From: Pseudescherichia sp031979925
Lineage (GTDB): Bacteria; Pseudomonadota; Gammaproteobacteria; Enterobacterales; Enterobacteriaceae
Direction: 5' to 3'
DNA: 64,000 bases
Assembly (NCBI RefSeq): GCF_031979925.1
Contig: NZ_DALZFB010000001.1
Location: 372,001-436,000 of the forward strand
The notes below the pieces were generated by a model, which saw only the letters and a list, made by a program, of their open reading frames with translations, was not told the DNA's origin and ran no database searches. Within the stretch, counting starts at the first letter, position 1. The number at the start of each line of letters is the position of its first letter. Shown piece after piece: positions 1 to 8,021 of the stretch. A program made the translations under genes and the position numbers.

Positions 1-2
1 AT

Positions 3-194
3 CCCTGGGCTAACCCGGAAGCCATTACCCGCCTGATGGAGCCGGTGAAAAATGCTAAAGTTGAACGGCACGAGATACGGCGCATGGATTTTGGTAACCA
101 GGCTATTGGACATATGGGCTTTTTTCGAAGCCGATATCGAGAAACATTATGGCCGGAGGTCGGAAATTGGCTGCTGAGGCAGTGCCCGGATTGA
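3..194 (+). CDS. Alpha/beta hydrolase, C-terminal fragment (cut by window start)
   Basis: An open frame enters from the left edge and stops with TGA at 192-194, giving about 63 residues. The segment has a G-H-M-G-F-F motif followed by an arginine-rich stretch and L-W-P-E-V. This resembles the end of the COG4757-type predicted alpha/beta hydrolases, where the histidine of the GH(M/F)GFF motif is the catalytic base. The nucleophile and acid lie outside the window, so the substrate cannot be judged. It runs convergent to the PhzF gene, with a hairpin between them. Confidence 0.6.
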   Translation, partial: PWANPEAITRLMEPVKNAKVERHEIRRMDFGNQAIGHMGFFRSRYRETLWPEVGNWLLRQCPD

Positions 195-228
195 AGTGAA
201 TATCGGTGCTGGTAGTGAAGACAAAAAA

Positions 229-266
229 GTTACCCGAAAAGCCTGTGTCTCAACTTTTCGGGTAAC
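229..266 (-). terminator. Rho-independent terminator of the phzF-like gene
   Basis: Perfect 13-bp inverted arms at 229-241 and 254-266 flank a 12-nt loop. Read on the minus strand, the stem is followed by a run of six T residues (complement of the A-run at 223-228). It lies just downstream of the phzF-like gene. Confidence 0.75.
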
Positions 267-332
267 GCATAGAGGCGATAGCGCCAATATTGTGCAAACA
301 GTGGGCAAGCAAACCGGTATATATTGCCCTTT

Positions 333-1124
333 CTAACGTAACAGCACCTTACCAATCAGATAGGTGATCGCCTGCCCGCCGATATGAACCCGGTCGCCCA
401 CAAGCTGACAGCGCAGGTCTCCTCCACGCTCTGAACTTTGATGCGCCAGCATCTCTGTCTTATTAAGTTTTTCGGCCCAGTAAGGAATGAGCATGCTATG
501 CGCAGAGCCGGTGACAGGATCTTCCGCGACGGCTTCACCCGGGCAGAAGAAACGGCTGACAAAATCGTACTCTCCTTCGCCCGGCGCGGTGATACAGACC
601 ATTTTACCGAGAGGGATCATGGCGTTGATGTCAGGACGTACCGCTTCAACCTGACGTTGATTCTCCAGGACAACAAGGTAGTCACGCGCTACGCGCACCT
701 CTTTACACTCCGTGATACCCAGCGTCTCCAGCAGTAAAGGCAGCGGCATGACCGGCTCTGTTTGCCAGGCAGGGAAATCAAGCGTCAGCCAGTCGTTACT
801 GCGTGTCACCGTCAGCGGACCGACAAAGCGGGTATCAAAATGGATAGTCGTATCAGGGTAGTTAAGATGTTCAAAAATGACGTGGGCTGCGGCAAGGGTG
901 GCATGTCCACACAGATTTATCTCCCCCTGCGTAGTAAACCAGCGTAGCTCAAAGCCACTATCACTATTCACAAAGAATGCCGTCTCTGACTGATTATGCT
1001 GCTTCGCCATTTTCAGTAACGTCTCATCGGACAACCACTCCGTGAGCGGGCAGACTGCGGCGGCGTTACCCGCAAAGGTGGTGGTGGCAAAGGCGTCTAC
1101 CATATAAAAATCAATTTCTTGCAT
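333..1124 (-). CDS. PhzF family isomerase/epimerase
   Basis: The product has about 263 residues and belongs to the PhzF/diaminopimelate-epimerase-fold family. The N-terminal half shows VDAF, the G-N-A-A-A-V stretch, S-E-T-A-F-F with the conserved catalytic glutamate, and G-H-A-T-L-A. The C-terminal half shows E-D-P-V-T-G-S-A-H, the second substrate loop. Family members isomerise small carboxylates, and this substrate is unknown. An in-frame TTG lies at 1131-1133, but the ATG at 1122-1124 is the more natural start. The gene begins about 10 bp after the stop of the TPR gene, so the two are probably one transcript ending at the terminator at 229-266. Confidence 0.85.
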   Translation of the reverse strand: MQEIDFYMVDAFATTTFAGNAAAVCPLTEWLSDETLLKMAKQHNQSETAFFVNSDSGFELRWFTTQGEINLCGHATLAAAHVIFEHLNYPDTTIHFDTRFVGPLTVTRSNDWLTLDFPAWQTEPVMPLPLLLETLGITECKEVRVARDYLVVLENQRQVEAVRPDINAMIPLGKMVCITAPGEGEYDFVSRFFCPGEAVAEDPVTGSAHSMLIPYWAEKLNKTEMLAHQSSERGGDLRCQLVGDRVHIGGQAITYLIGKVLLR

Positions 1125-1134
1125 AGTATCCAAC

Positions 1135-1614
1135 TTAATTTAGATTATGAGAGTAAAAAGCCAATGCTTTTGCATACCGTTGAATGCCCGGCGTAGGCGG
1201 GTGGTTTGACACCAGCTCAAGCATCACCGTCATCGCCTGCTCGTGTTCACCGAGGTTATGCAGACATAGAGCATAAAAGGGGATCGCTTCGCTGGCATCA
1301 GGGTAGTCACGGATAACTGCCTCGAATTCCTGTTTCGCGAGCATGTACTTCCCCAGACAGCGCCAGGTACAGGCAAGACCGAGCCGTGCTTCAAACTCAT
1401 TATCGCCCTCCAGGTCCGCGTCTAGTGCCGCGAGATAATACTCAGCGGCACTCTCTTCCAGCCCTTCGTTGTCGTATGACCAGGCGATATTGAGCAGCGC
1501 TTCCGCTTTCAGCGCCGGAGTCTCGGTAAGCTCCCAAAGCAGCGTCCGGCTTTTTTCATACTCACCTGCGGCACGTAGGACGATTGCTCTTTGAATTCTG
1601 GGGTCCATAGCCAT
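1135..1614 (-). CDS. Tetratricopeptide-repeat protein
   Basis: This is a 159-residue soluble protein with no signal peptide. Several helix-turn-helix units of TPR type are visible, for example around A-L-L-N-I-A-W-S-Y and L-G-L-A-C-T-W-R-C-L-G-K-Y, consistent with a TPR scaffold of about four repeats. A GGTTA-type ribosome site lies upstream of ATG-GCT-ATG. It is followed within 10 bp by the PhzF gene. TPR proteins bind partner proteins; the partner is not evident here. Confidence 0.75.
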   Translation of the reverse strand: MAMDPRIQRAIVLRAAGEYEKSRTLLWELTETPALKAEALLNIAWSYDNEGLEESAAEYYLAALDADLEGDNEFEARLGLACTWRCLGKYMLAKQEFEAVIRDYPDASEAIPFYALCLHNLGEHEQAMTVMLELVSNHPPTPGIQRYAKALAFYSHNLN

Positions 1615-1711
1615 TAACCTTTTCGATACAAGAGGTTGATTAATAGCTCAATATACATCTTATGAGGGAACGCGCGCTGCTTTTTTGAATAGGCGATTTA
1701 AGAGGGATCGG

Positions 1712-1737
1712 TGCCGGGTGGTAACAACCACCCGGCA
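1712..1737 (-). terminator. Strong stem-loop downstream of the 67-residue gene
   Basis: Perfect 11-bp arms (1712-1722 and 1727-1737) enclose a 4-nt loop, 7 bp past the stop of the small minus-strand gene. There is no clear T-tract, so it may act with Rho or only stabilise the 3' end. Confidence 0.5.
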
Positions 1738-1743
1738 GGGGGA

Positions 1744-1947
1744 CTACGCTGTCACTAACTCTTCCTCAAGCTGCTCAAGGTAACGATCGTAACGTTGCAG
1801 GAACAACAACTTGCAATCATTATCCATATTTCCGGTGATTGCCTCCGTGCAGAGGTGTCGTCCTTGCGAACGCATCTGAGCAAAGCTGAAGGCCAGAAAA
1901 TCTAAATCCCCAGAAGACACTACATACTTTTCACTAACTAACTGCAT
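1744..1947 (-). CDS. Small conserved-type protein, function unknown
   Basis: This is a 67-residue acidic protein with one cysteine in each half and an amphipathic helical C-terminus (Y-L-E-Q-L-E-E-E-L). The start is convincing: a purine-rich GAGGAGGAAG ribosome site sits directly upstream of the ATG at 1945-1947, and a strong hairpin follows the stop. No signal peptide or membrane segment is visible. I do not recognise the family. Size and composition suit a small regulatory or stress protein, but that is only a guess. Confidence 0.6.
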   Translation of the reverse strand: MQLVSEKYVVSSGDLDFLAFSFAQMRSQGRHLCTEAITGNMDNDCKLLFLQRYDRYLEQLEEELVTA

Positions 1948-2065
1948 GACTTCCTCCTCTATTGTGGGTAAATCTAAAAGGAAATATGCACATTTAGCTT
2001 AAGTATGGATCAAAAATTGCGTATGGAAGAGATGGCCTAAACGATTGCTGGAACCTATCAATGCA

Positions 2066-2093
2066 CAGGGGGAGCGCTTGAACGCTCCCCCTG
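2066..2093 (-). terminator. GC-rich stem-loop after the chloroperoxidase-like gene
   Basis: Perfect 11-bp arms (2066-2076 and 2083-2093) enclose a 6-nt loop, 13 bp past the stop of the hydrolase gene. The T-tract is poor. It is a probable transcription end or mRNA-stabilising hairpin. Confidence 0.5.
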
Positions 2094-2105
2094 GTAATCG
2101 ACTGC

Positions 2106-2927
2106 TTACAGCGACTGCAGGAAGGTCAGCAGGTCGTTATTCAGCTGGTCCTGGTGCGTGACGGCAAAGCCGTGCGGCGCATTCTCATACACTTTTAGCT
2201 GCGCGCCGCGGATAGTTTCCGCTGCGACTTTACCGGTGGTGTCGAATGGCACAACCTGGTCGTTGCTACCGTGGATCACCAGCGTCGGCACCTCTACTTT
2301 CGCCACGTCCGGGCGGAAATCCGTTTCTGCGAAGGCGGTCACGCAGTCGATAGTGCCTTTAAGCGAGGCGAGCAGCGCAATGTTCAGCGTCTGCGTCAGC
2401 ACGCCTTCAGAAACATTCTGACCCGCGTTGGTGCCGTAGAACGGCGTAGAGAAATCACTGATAAACTGAGCACGATCTTTACGCAATCCGTCACGAATAC
2501 CTTCAAATACGCTCTGATCGACACCCTGCGGGTAGTCAGTAGCTTTACCAAAGATAGGCGTGACCGCACCCAGCAGCACCAGCGCTTTTACGCGCTCGCT
2601 GCCGTAACGGCCAATATAGCGCGTCACGTCGCCACCGCCCATCGAGAAACCGACCAGGGTAACGTCACGCAGATCAAGAGTGGTGATAAGGTCGTTGATA
2701 TCAGAGGCGAACGTATCGTAGTTGTAGCCTTCCCACGGCTGATCTGAGCGGCCAAAGCCACGGCGATCGAAGGCGATGACGCGATAGCCACGCTCGGCCA
2801 GGAAGTTCAGCTGGCTGTCCCACATGTCGGCATCCAGCGGCCAGCCGTGGCTGAACAGAACCGGCTTGCCTGAACCCCAGTCTTTGTAATAAATTTGCGT
2901 GCCATCCTGCGTCTTGATTGTGCTCAT
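2106..2927 (-). CDS. Alpha/beta hydrolase, non-heme chloroperoxidase/arylesterase type
   Basis: The 273-residue protein is a complete alpha/beta hydrolase. The oxyanion region is H-G-W-P (27-30). The nucleophile elbow is G-F-S-M-G-G with Ser95. The acid is Asp223 in G-S-N-D-Q-V-V-P-F, and the base is His252 in P-H-G-F. This arrangement is typical of bacterial non-heme haloperoxidases and arylesterases, which hydrolyse esters and can perform perhydrolysis. There is no signal peptide, so it is cytoplasmic. It lies 40 bp downstream of the MFS gene on the same strand and may share its transcript. Confidence 0.85.
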   Translation of the reverse strand: MSTIKTQDGTQIYYKDWGSGKPVLFSHGWPLDADMWDSQLNFLAERGYRVIAFDRRGFGRSDQPWEGYNYDTFASDINDLITTLDLRDVTLVGFSMGGGDVTRYIGRYGSERVKALVLLGAVTPIFGKATDYPQGVDQSVFEGIRDGLRKDRAQFISDFSTPFYGTNAGQNVSEGVLTQTLNIALLASLKGTIDCVTAFAETDFRPDVAKVEVPTLVIHGSNDQVVPFDTTGKVAAETIRGAQLKVYENAPHGFAVTHQDQLNNDLLTFLQSL

Positions 2928-2969
2928 ATCAGATCCTCAATAGTAATAACGGATTATGGGTTGTGCTGT

Positions 2970-4604
2970 TTAGGTGATGGGTGCTATTAGGTAGCGAGCC
3001 CTGGGGAGTTCACCACCCCGATGAAAAGCATGCACTTTGCTTTGAATCAGCAGATCGTTCACCGTGTGGCGCTCCTGCTGACGTAAATGCTCAATCCAGG
3101 TTCCAATAACAAACGTCTCAAGAAAAATGCCTGGCCGCTGAATATCTTCATACACCGACCAGCTCAGCGCACCGCCGCGCTGGCGGACCCTGCGCATCTC
3201 CTGAATGCTGACGACAAAGTCATACACGTCGTCGGCCTCTATCTGATACTCATAAATCACCATAATCGGGCCGCGCTCGTGCGAAACATCCAGCGTCCGG
3301 GCGAGGTTGTCGACTTCACGCAGATCCAGATTGAGATCGGGGTTCTCATCCAGCCGCCAACGGAAAACGGTCAGGCATGCCAGCACCATTCCCACCGTCG
3401 CCACGCTGAGCGAAGCCGGGATGGTAAAGTGCGACGCCAGCTGACCCCAGATGGCGCTGCCTACGGTCATTGAGCCGAAAAATACCGTAAGATAGACCGC
3501 CAGCGCTCGGGCCTTGACCCATTTTGCCGCGCTGCGCTGTGCACCCATGTTGAGGGTGGAGAGCACCGCTATCCATGCAAAGCCAGTGATGAACAGAAAC
3601 GCGTTAAGCAGCCAGAAGTGGCGGACAAAGGCCAGGGCCAGCATCGCAGCGGCATAAAACAGGCTGGTCAGTACCATCAGGCGGTCCGGATTAAGCCGTT
3701 TACGCAGGCCTGGCAGCAGGACCGCGCCAAAAATCGCCCCGATACCAATACAGGCCAGCATGATGCCATAGCCGCCGGGGCCCAGCCCTAGCTCGCGTCG
3801 CGCCACCAGCGGCAGTAACGCCCAGGCGGCGCTGCCGAAGAGGAAAAACGCCACGGTGCGCACCAGCACGTTGCGCAGCACCGGCGCGGCATGCACGTAG
3901 CGTAATCCTGCCCGCACGGCAGGGAAGAAGTGCTCCGGCGGCAGGCGCTGAATAGTAGGCTCTGCTTTCCAGCGATAGAGCACCCACGCCACGCCCAGCA
4001 CCGACAGCGCATTCAGCAAGAACACTACCCACGGGCCGGCAAACGACAGCACCAGCCCGCCCAGCGCCGGGCCAATCGCGCGGCTGATGTTGATACCCAG
4101 CGAGTTCAGCGCGATTGCCGGGGCCAGCTCATTTTTCTCCACCAGATCCGGCACGATAGCCTGGAAAGGCGGCGAACTCATTGCCGCGCCCGCGCTCAGC
4201 AGGAAGGCGGCGATAAGCAGCACCGTCGGGGTCACGTAACCGGCCAGCGACAGCAGGGTCAGGCCCGCCGCTGCGATAAAGACCCACACCTGGGAAAAGA
4301 GCAGGTACTTGCGGCGGTCGACGATATCCGCCATCACCCCGGAGGGCAGGGCGAAGAGAAACATCGGCAGGCTGCTCGCCGCCTGCACCAGCGCAACGGA
4401 GAGCGGATCCGCGCTCAGCGTCAGCATGGTCCAGTTGACCCCGACATCGTTCATCCATGAGCCGATGTTGGAGACCACCGTTGCTATCCACAGCATGCGA
4501 AAAATGGGGTTACGCAGCGGCTGCCAGGACGATACGGCAGCGGGCTGTGCCGTCACAGAAGCTGCCTGCGCCGTTGCCGCGTGGATGTCATTTACCTGCG
4601 CCAT
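2970..4604 (-). CDS. MFS exporter of the MFS_3 (EntS/DitE-like) type with soluble C-terminal domain
   Basis: The 544-residue protein has a hydrophilic N-terminus (about 30 residues), then about twelve membrane segments to about residue 410. The MFS signature between segments 2 and 3 reads G-V-M-A-D-I-V-D-R-R-K. A soluble tail of about 130 residues follows (M-V-I-Y-E-Y-Q-I to the end), a layout known in MFS_3/DitE-like transporters and longer than ordinary 400-residue exporters. The start overlaps the end of the DoxX gene by 17 bp, so both are translated from one message with the amidohydrolase. The likely role is export of a small molecule made or modified by that operon. Confidence 0.8.
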   Translation of the reverse strand: MAQVNDIHAATAQAASVTAQPAAVSSWQPLRNPIFRMLWIATVVSNIGSWMNDVGVNWTMLTLSADPLSVALVQAASSLPMFLFALPSGVMADIVDRRKYLLFSQVWVFIAAAGLTLLSLAGYVTPTVLLIAAFLLSAGAAMSSPPFQAIVPDLVEKNELAPAIALNSLGINISRAIGPALGGLVLSFAGPWVVFLLNALSVLGVAWVLYRWKAEPTIQRLPPEHFFPAVRAGLRYVHAAPVLRNVLVRTVAFFLFGSAAWALLPLVARRELGLGPGGYGIMLACIGIGAIFGAVLLPGLRKRLNPDRLMVLTSLFYAAAMLALAFVRHFWLLNAFLFITGFAWIAVLSTLNMGAQRSAAKWVKARALAVYLTVFFGSMTVGSAIWGQLASHFTIPASLSVATVGMVLACLTVFRWRLDENPDLNLDLREVDNLARTLDVSHERGPIMVIYEYQIEADDVYDFVVSIQEMRRVRQRGGALSWSVYEDIQRPGIFLETFVIGTWIEHLRQQERHTVNDLLIQSKVHAFHRGGELPRARYLIAPIT

Positions 4605-5019
4605 AGCGAAACTCCTGTACGCGGTTCGTGTGAGGCCGCCAGTTACCCGGCCCGGTTATCGCCAGCGTGGTGAACACGATCAGCAGCAGCCAGCCAAACT
4701 GGCCCTCCGCAATGCTCCAGCCGGGATGGACGACCAGCATCGCCACCAGCAGCACGGCGATAATCGGCAGGCAGGCCAGGCGGGTACCAATGCCTAAGAT
4801 GATAAAGAGCGGGCAAACCACTTCGGCGAAGATAGCCGGTAAGAGGCTTGCCCACGGGCCTAGTCCAAACGGATCTTCGATCCGCGTTAGCTCTTCACTA
4901 AAGTGCATCACCTTCGGCAAACCGTGCACGTAGAGCAGCAGCAGGCTACCGGTGAGTCGCAGGAAGAACAGCCCCGCATCAATACGGGGCGAAAAAGCCG
5001 ATGCGCTTTTCATGGGCAT
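4588..5019 (-). CDS. DoxX family membrane protein
   Basis: The 143-residue integral membrane protein has four hydrophobic segments (about 14-32, 58-78, 82-98, 105-122). It has the DoxX-family features R-L-x-x-G-S-L-L-L-L-Y-V-H-G-x-P-K near the start and a short periplasmic loop. DoxX proteins are quinone-linked or redox-partner membrane subunits, often accompanying oxidoreductases and detoxification genes. Its ATG shares the ATGA with the stop of the amidohydrolase, and its end overlaps the MFS start, indicating tight translational coupling. Confidence 0.85.
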   Translation of the reverse strand: MPMKSASAFSPRIDAGLFFLRLTGSLLLLYVHGLPKVMHFSEELTRIEDPFGLGPWASLLPAIFAEVVCPLFIILGIGTRLACLPIIAVLLVAMLVVHPGWSIAEGQFGWLLLIVFTTLAITGPGNWRPHTNRVQEFRYGAGK

Positions 5020-6893
5020 CAGAAGGCGAAGCAGCTGCAGCCGAGCGCGCCCCAGAAGGCGCTATCGTCTGAAACTGGAACCGAGGAGCGGCGGGCCACG
5101 TCATGCTGGTGGCTGTGTACGCCGCACGGGCCGCTGCAGTGGTGCACGGCAGGCATCAGGCCCACGCGGTTTTGCTGCGGGGGGGCGCTGCGGTAGTGGC
5201 CCGGCACGTTGACCACCGGCGACCACTCCGGCAGCACGGGAATCGATGGCGGCGCTTCCGAGGTAAAGGCACCTGCGGCGTAGACGATGTTGCCATCCAC
5301 GACGGTCAGCACGGATTCGATACCTTTAATCTCCTCTTCCGGCACACGGAAATAGTCTTTGCTCAGCACCGCCAAATCTGCCAGCTGGCCCACTTTGATC
5401 TGGCCCTTTTTACCCTGCTCGCTGGAAAACCAGGCGCTGCCCTGGGTCCAGAGCATCAGGGCGGTGTCACGATCGAGGCGCGCATTGACATCATACATCT
5501 GCATCCCCCCCACGGTGCGGCCAGAGACCAGCCAGTAGAGTGCGGTCCACGGGTTGTAGCTGGCGACGCGGGTGGCATCGGTACCCAGACCCACCGGCAC
5601 GCCGGTTTCCAGCATCTTCGCAACCGGTGGGGTGTGACGCACCGCCTCCATGCCATAGCGCTCGGCGAAATATTCACCCTGGAAGGCCATGCGGTGCTGC
5701 ACCGCAATACCGCCGCCCAGTGCTTTAATGCGGTCGATATTGTGCTGGGTGACCGTTTCGGCATGGTCAAAGAACCAGTGCAGGCCGTTGAAGGGGATCT
5801 CACGGTTCACTCTCTCGAACACATCCAGCATGCGGCTGATGGATTCGTTGTAGGTCGCGTGCAGGCGGAACGGCCAGCGGTGCTCGACCAGATGGCGTAC
5901 CACGCGCTCCAGCTCGTCTTCCATACCGGGGGCGAGATCCGGGCGCGGTTCGAGGAAATCTTCGAAGTCGGCGGCGGAGAAGACCAGCATCTCACCTGCG
6001 CCGTTGTGACGGAAGAAGTCGCTGCCCTGGCCCGGCGTCAGCATATCGGTCCACTTCTCAAAATCTTCCAGCTCATGGCCGGGACGCTGGGTAAAGAGGT
6101 TATAGGCGATGCGGATCGTCATCTGCTCTTTGGCATGCAGCTCGGCGATCACCTCATAATCTTCCGGATAGTTCTGGAAGCCGCCGCCGGCGTCGATGGC
6201 GCTGGTCAGGCCCAGGCGATTCAGCTCACGCATGAACTGGCGGGTGGAGTTGACCTGCTGCTCCAGCGGCAGCTTCGGCCCTTTCGCCAGGGTAGCGTAG
6301 AGGATCATGGCGTTCGGGCGCGCAATCAGCATCCCGGTCGGGTTGCCGTTGCTGTCGCGCTGGATCTCGCCGCCCGGCGGGTTCGGAGTATCTTTGGTGT
6401 AGCCCACGACCTTCAGCGCGGCGCGGTTGAGCAGGGCGCGGTCGTAGAGGTGCAGAATAAATACCGGCGTATCCGGCGCGGCCTCGTTGATCTCATCCAG
6501 CGTCGGCATCCGGCGCTCGGCAAACTGAAACTCCGACCAGCCGCCAACCACCCGTACCCACTGCGGGGAGGGGGTACGCAGCGCTTGCTCTTTGAGCATA
6601 CGCAGCGCGTCCGCCAGCGACGGCACGCCTTCCCAGCGCAGCTCGAGGTTGTAGTTCAGCCCGCCGCGGATCAGGTGCAGGTGGGAGTCGTTCAGGCCTG
6701 GGATCGCGGTGCTGCCTTTCAGATCGATGACGCGGGTACCTTCCGCCTGGTGCTGCATCACCTCCGCCGCCGTGCCGACCTCCAGAAACTTGCCGTCGCG
6801 GATAGCCACCGCATCGGCGACCGGGTTTTCCCTGTCTACCGTATGAAATTTACCGTTGAGTAAAATGAGTTCTGCCTTGCCGAGCGAGACCAT
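5019..6893 (-). CDS. Amidohydrolase family 3 enzyme (YtcJ-like)
   Basis: The 624-residue amidohydrolase has the N-terminal beta-sandwich and P-G-L-N-D-S-H-L-H-L with the metal-binding pair His71/His73. The TIM-barrel follows with T-D-A-T-R near the C-terminal metal ligand (G-L-G-T-D-A-T-R). The family (PF07969) hydrolyses exocyclic C-N bonds of amides, formamides and cyclic ureas; this substrate is unknown. The last 50 or so residues, after the barrel, are proline-, histidine- and cysteine-rich and unusual, possibly an extra metal-binding tail. It is first in a left-going operon with DoxX and MFS genes, transcribed divergently from the YcaC-like hydrolase across a region with tandem dyads. 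Confidence 0.85.
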   Translation of the reverse strand: MVSLGKAELILLNGKFHTVDRENPVADAVAIRDGKFLEVGTAAEVMQHQAEGTRVIDLKGSTAIPGLNDSHLHLIRGGLNYNLELRWEGVPSLADALRMLKEQALRTPSPQWVRVVGGWSEFQFAERRMPTLDEINEAAPDTPVFILHLYDRALLNRAALKVVGYTKDTPNPPGGEIQRDSNGNPTGMLIARPNAMILYATLAKGPKLPLEQQVNSTRQFMRELNRLGLTSAIDAGGGFQNYPEDYEVIAELHAKEQMTIRIAYNLFTQRPGHELEDFEKWTDMLTPGQGSDFFRHNGAGEMLVFSAADFEDFLEPRPDLAPGMEDELERVVRHLVEHRWPFRLHATYNESISRMLDVFERVNREIPFNGLHWFFDHAETVTQHNIDRIKALGGGIAVQHRMAFQGEYFAERYGMEAVRHTPPVAKMLETGVPVGLGTDATRVASYNPWTALYWLVSGRTVGGMQMYDVNARLDRDTALMLWTQGSAWFSSEQGKKGQIKVGQLADLAVLSKDYFRVPEEEIKGIESVLTVVDGNIVYAAGAFTSEAPPSIPVLPEWSPVVNVPGHYRSAPPQQNRVGLMPAVHHCSGPCGVHSHQHDVARRSSVPVSDDSAFWGALGCSCFAF

Positions 6894-6981
6894 TGGGTTC
6901 TCCTGCTGAAGCGTCCGAAACGTGATGCGCCGGACTGTAAAAGTGGTGGGATTATCTTCAGCAGGGGGATCAGGCGTCTAG

Positions 6982-7029
6982 TTATACGAAGGTATACCTA
7001 TACGAACGTATAGTTATACACAGAGATAA
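6982..7029. promoter_or_regulatory. Tandem 16-bp dyads, probable operator for a NarL/FixJ-type regulator
   Basis: Three 16-bp units abut in the divergent intergenic region. Unit 1 (6982-6997) is near-symmetric. Unit 2 (6998-7013) is a perfect 7-2-7 dyad, with heptamer CTATACG, spacer AA and the inverted heptamer CGTATAG. Unit 3 (7014-7029) keeps only the left half TTATAC. The 7-2-7 layout is the geometry NarL/FixJ-family LuxR-type domains recognise, and a FixJ-like regulator is encoded at 14742-15362. The site lies about 90-110 bp from both divergent start codons. Confidence 0.6.
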
Positions 7030-7106
7030 TAGTTATGCCGAATAAGTGGTTCTACTATCCGTGTCGATAACAATCCGTTTCAACATACACGACAATGGGA
7101 ACTCAC

Positions 7107-7796
7107 ATGACCAACTCTAAGCTTGAAGTACTGACTCCGGAAAATTGCCAGATTATCTTTATCGATCAGCAGCCACAGATGGCGTTTGGCGTACAGTCTA
7201 TCGACCGCCAGGTACTTAAGAACAACGTGGTTGGCCTGGCAAAAGCGGCTAAGGTCTTCAACATCCCTACCACCATCACCACCGTTGAAACCGAAAGCTT
7301 CTCTGGCAATACCTTCCCGGAGCTGCTGGACGTCTTCCCGGAGAACGACATTCTTGAGCGTACCTCCATGAACTCCTGGGACGACCAGAAAGTGCGCGAC
7401 GCGCTGGCGAAAAACGGCAAGAAGAAAGTGGTGGTGTCGGGTCTGTGGACCGAAGTGTGCAACAACACCTTCGCGCTGTGCGCCATGCTGGAAGGGGGAT
7501 ACGAAATTTATATGGTGGCTGACGCCTCCGGCGGCACCTCTAAAGAGGCACACGACTACGCCATGCAGCGCATGATCCAGGCGGGCGTGATCCCGGTGAC
7601 CTGGCAGCAGGTTCTGCTGGAGTGGCAGCGCGACTGGGCACACAAAGAGACCTACAACGCGGTGATGGATATCGTGAAAGAGCACTCCGGTGCCTACGGG
7701 ATGGGTGTTGATTACGCTTACACCATGGTGCACAAAGCACCGGCCCGCGCGAAGGGCGCACATCGCACCCTGGCACCGGTTCCGGCCAACAAATAA
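7107..7796 (+). CDS. Isochorismatase-fold hydrolase, YcaC-like
   Basis: The product has about 229 residues. F-I-D-Q-Q-P-Q-M-A-F carries the catalytic aspartate, a lysine lies in the central K-K-V-V-V-S-G-L-W-T-E-V-C stretch, and the nucleophilic cysteine is in T-E-V-C. This is the Asp-Lys-Cys triad of cysteine hydrolases such as YcaC and nicotinamidase. Family members cleave amides or related C-N bonds, but YcaC's own substrate is unresolved. An in-frame ATG at 7095 exists, but the ATG at 7107 has a GGGAA ribosome site at good spacing. It is the first gene of the right arm and is followed by a terminator-like hairpin. Confidence 0.85.
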   Translation: MTNSKLEVLTPENCQIIFIDQQPQMAFGVQSIDRQVLKNNVVGLAKAAKVFNIPTTITTVETESFSGNTFPELLDVFPENDILERTSMNSWDDQKVRDALAKNGKKKVVVSGLWTEVCNNTFALCAMLEGGYEIYMVADASGGTSKEAHDYAMQRMIQAGVIPVTWQQVLLEWQRDWAHKETYNAVMDIVKEHSGAYGMGVDYAYTMVHKAPARAKGAHRTLAPVPANK

Positions 7797-7804
7797 CGCC
7801 GATG

Positions 7805-7834
7805 CGGGCCGGACGTGTGTTCCGGCCCGTTTTT
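7805..7834 (+). terminator. Terminator/attenuator between the hydrolase and XapX genes
   Basis: 9-bp arms at 7805-7813 and 7821-7829, loop 7 nt, followed by five T residues. It sits inside an apparently co-directional gene series, so it may limit expression of the sensor genes relative to the hydrolase. Confidence 0.75.
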
Positions 7835-7857
7835 ATGTTTCCATGACGGGAGCTGCT

Positions 7858-8019
7858 ATGAATGCAGAGTTTATTTCCCTTGGCGCGGGTGTGCTGATTG
7901 GTCTGGTTTACGCTTTGCTGAAGGTGCGCTCGCCTGCACCGCCCGCCATCGCGCTGGTCGGCCTGCTGGGGATGCTGGCAGGAGAACAGCTTGTCAACGT
8001 CTTTACCTGGGCAGGCTAA
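7858..8019 (+). CDS. XapX domain membrane protein (DUF1427), first copy
   Basis: This 53-residue, very hydrophobic protein has two membrane helices separated by the turn V-R-S-P-A-P-P-A-I-A-L-V-G-L-L-G-M-L, which is the XapX/DUF1427 signature. GGGAG lies ahead of the ATG at 7858. The second copy starts two bases after its stop. The function of XapX proteins is not established; they recur beside hydrolases and sensor kinases. Confidence 0.85.
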   Translation: MNAEFISLGAGVLIGLVYALLKVRSPAPPAIALVGLLGMLAGEQLVNVFTWAG

Positions 8020-8021
8020 AT

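Noticed and set aside
2970..4604. The soluble tail of the MFS protein as a novel fusion
   Set aside because: A C-terminal soluble domain is known in MFS_3/DitE-like transporters, so it is a family trait.
5103..6863. 586-codon open frame on the plus strand
   Set aside because: It lies fully antisense to the amidohydrolase gene in GC-rich DNA, has low-complexity His/Arg/Gln-rich translation and no ribosome site.
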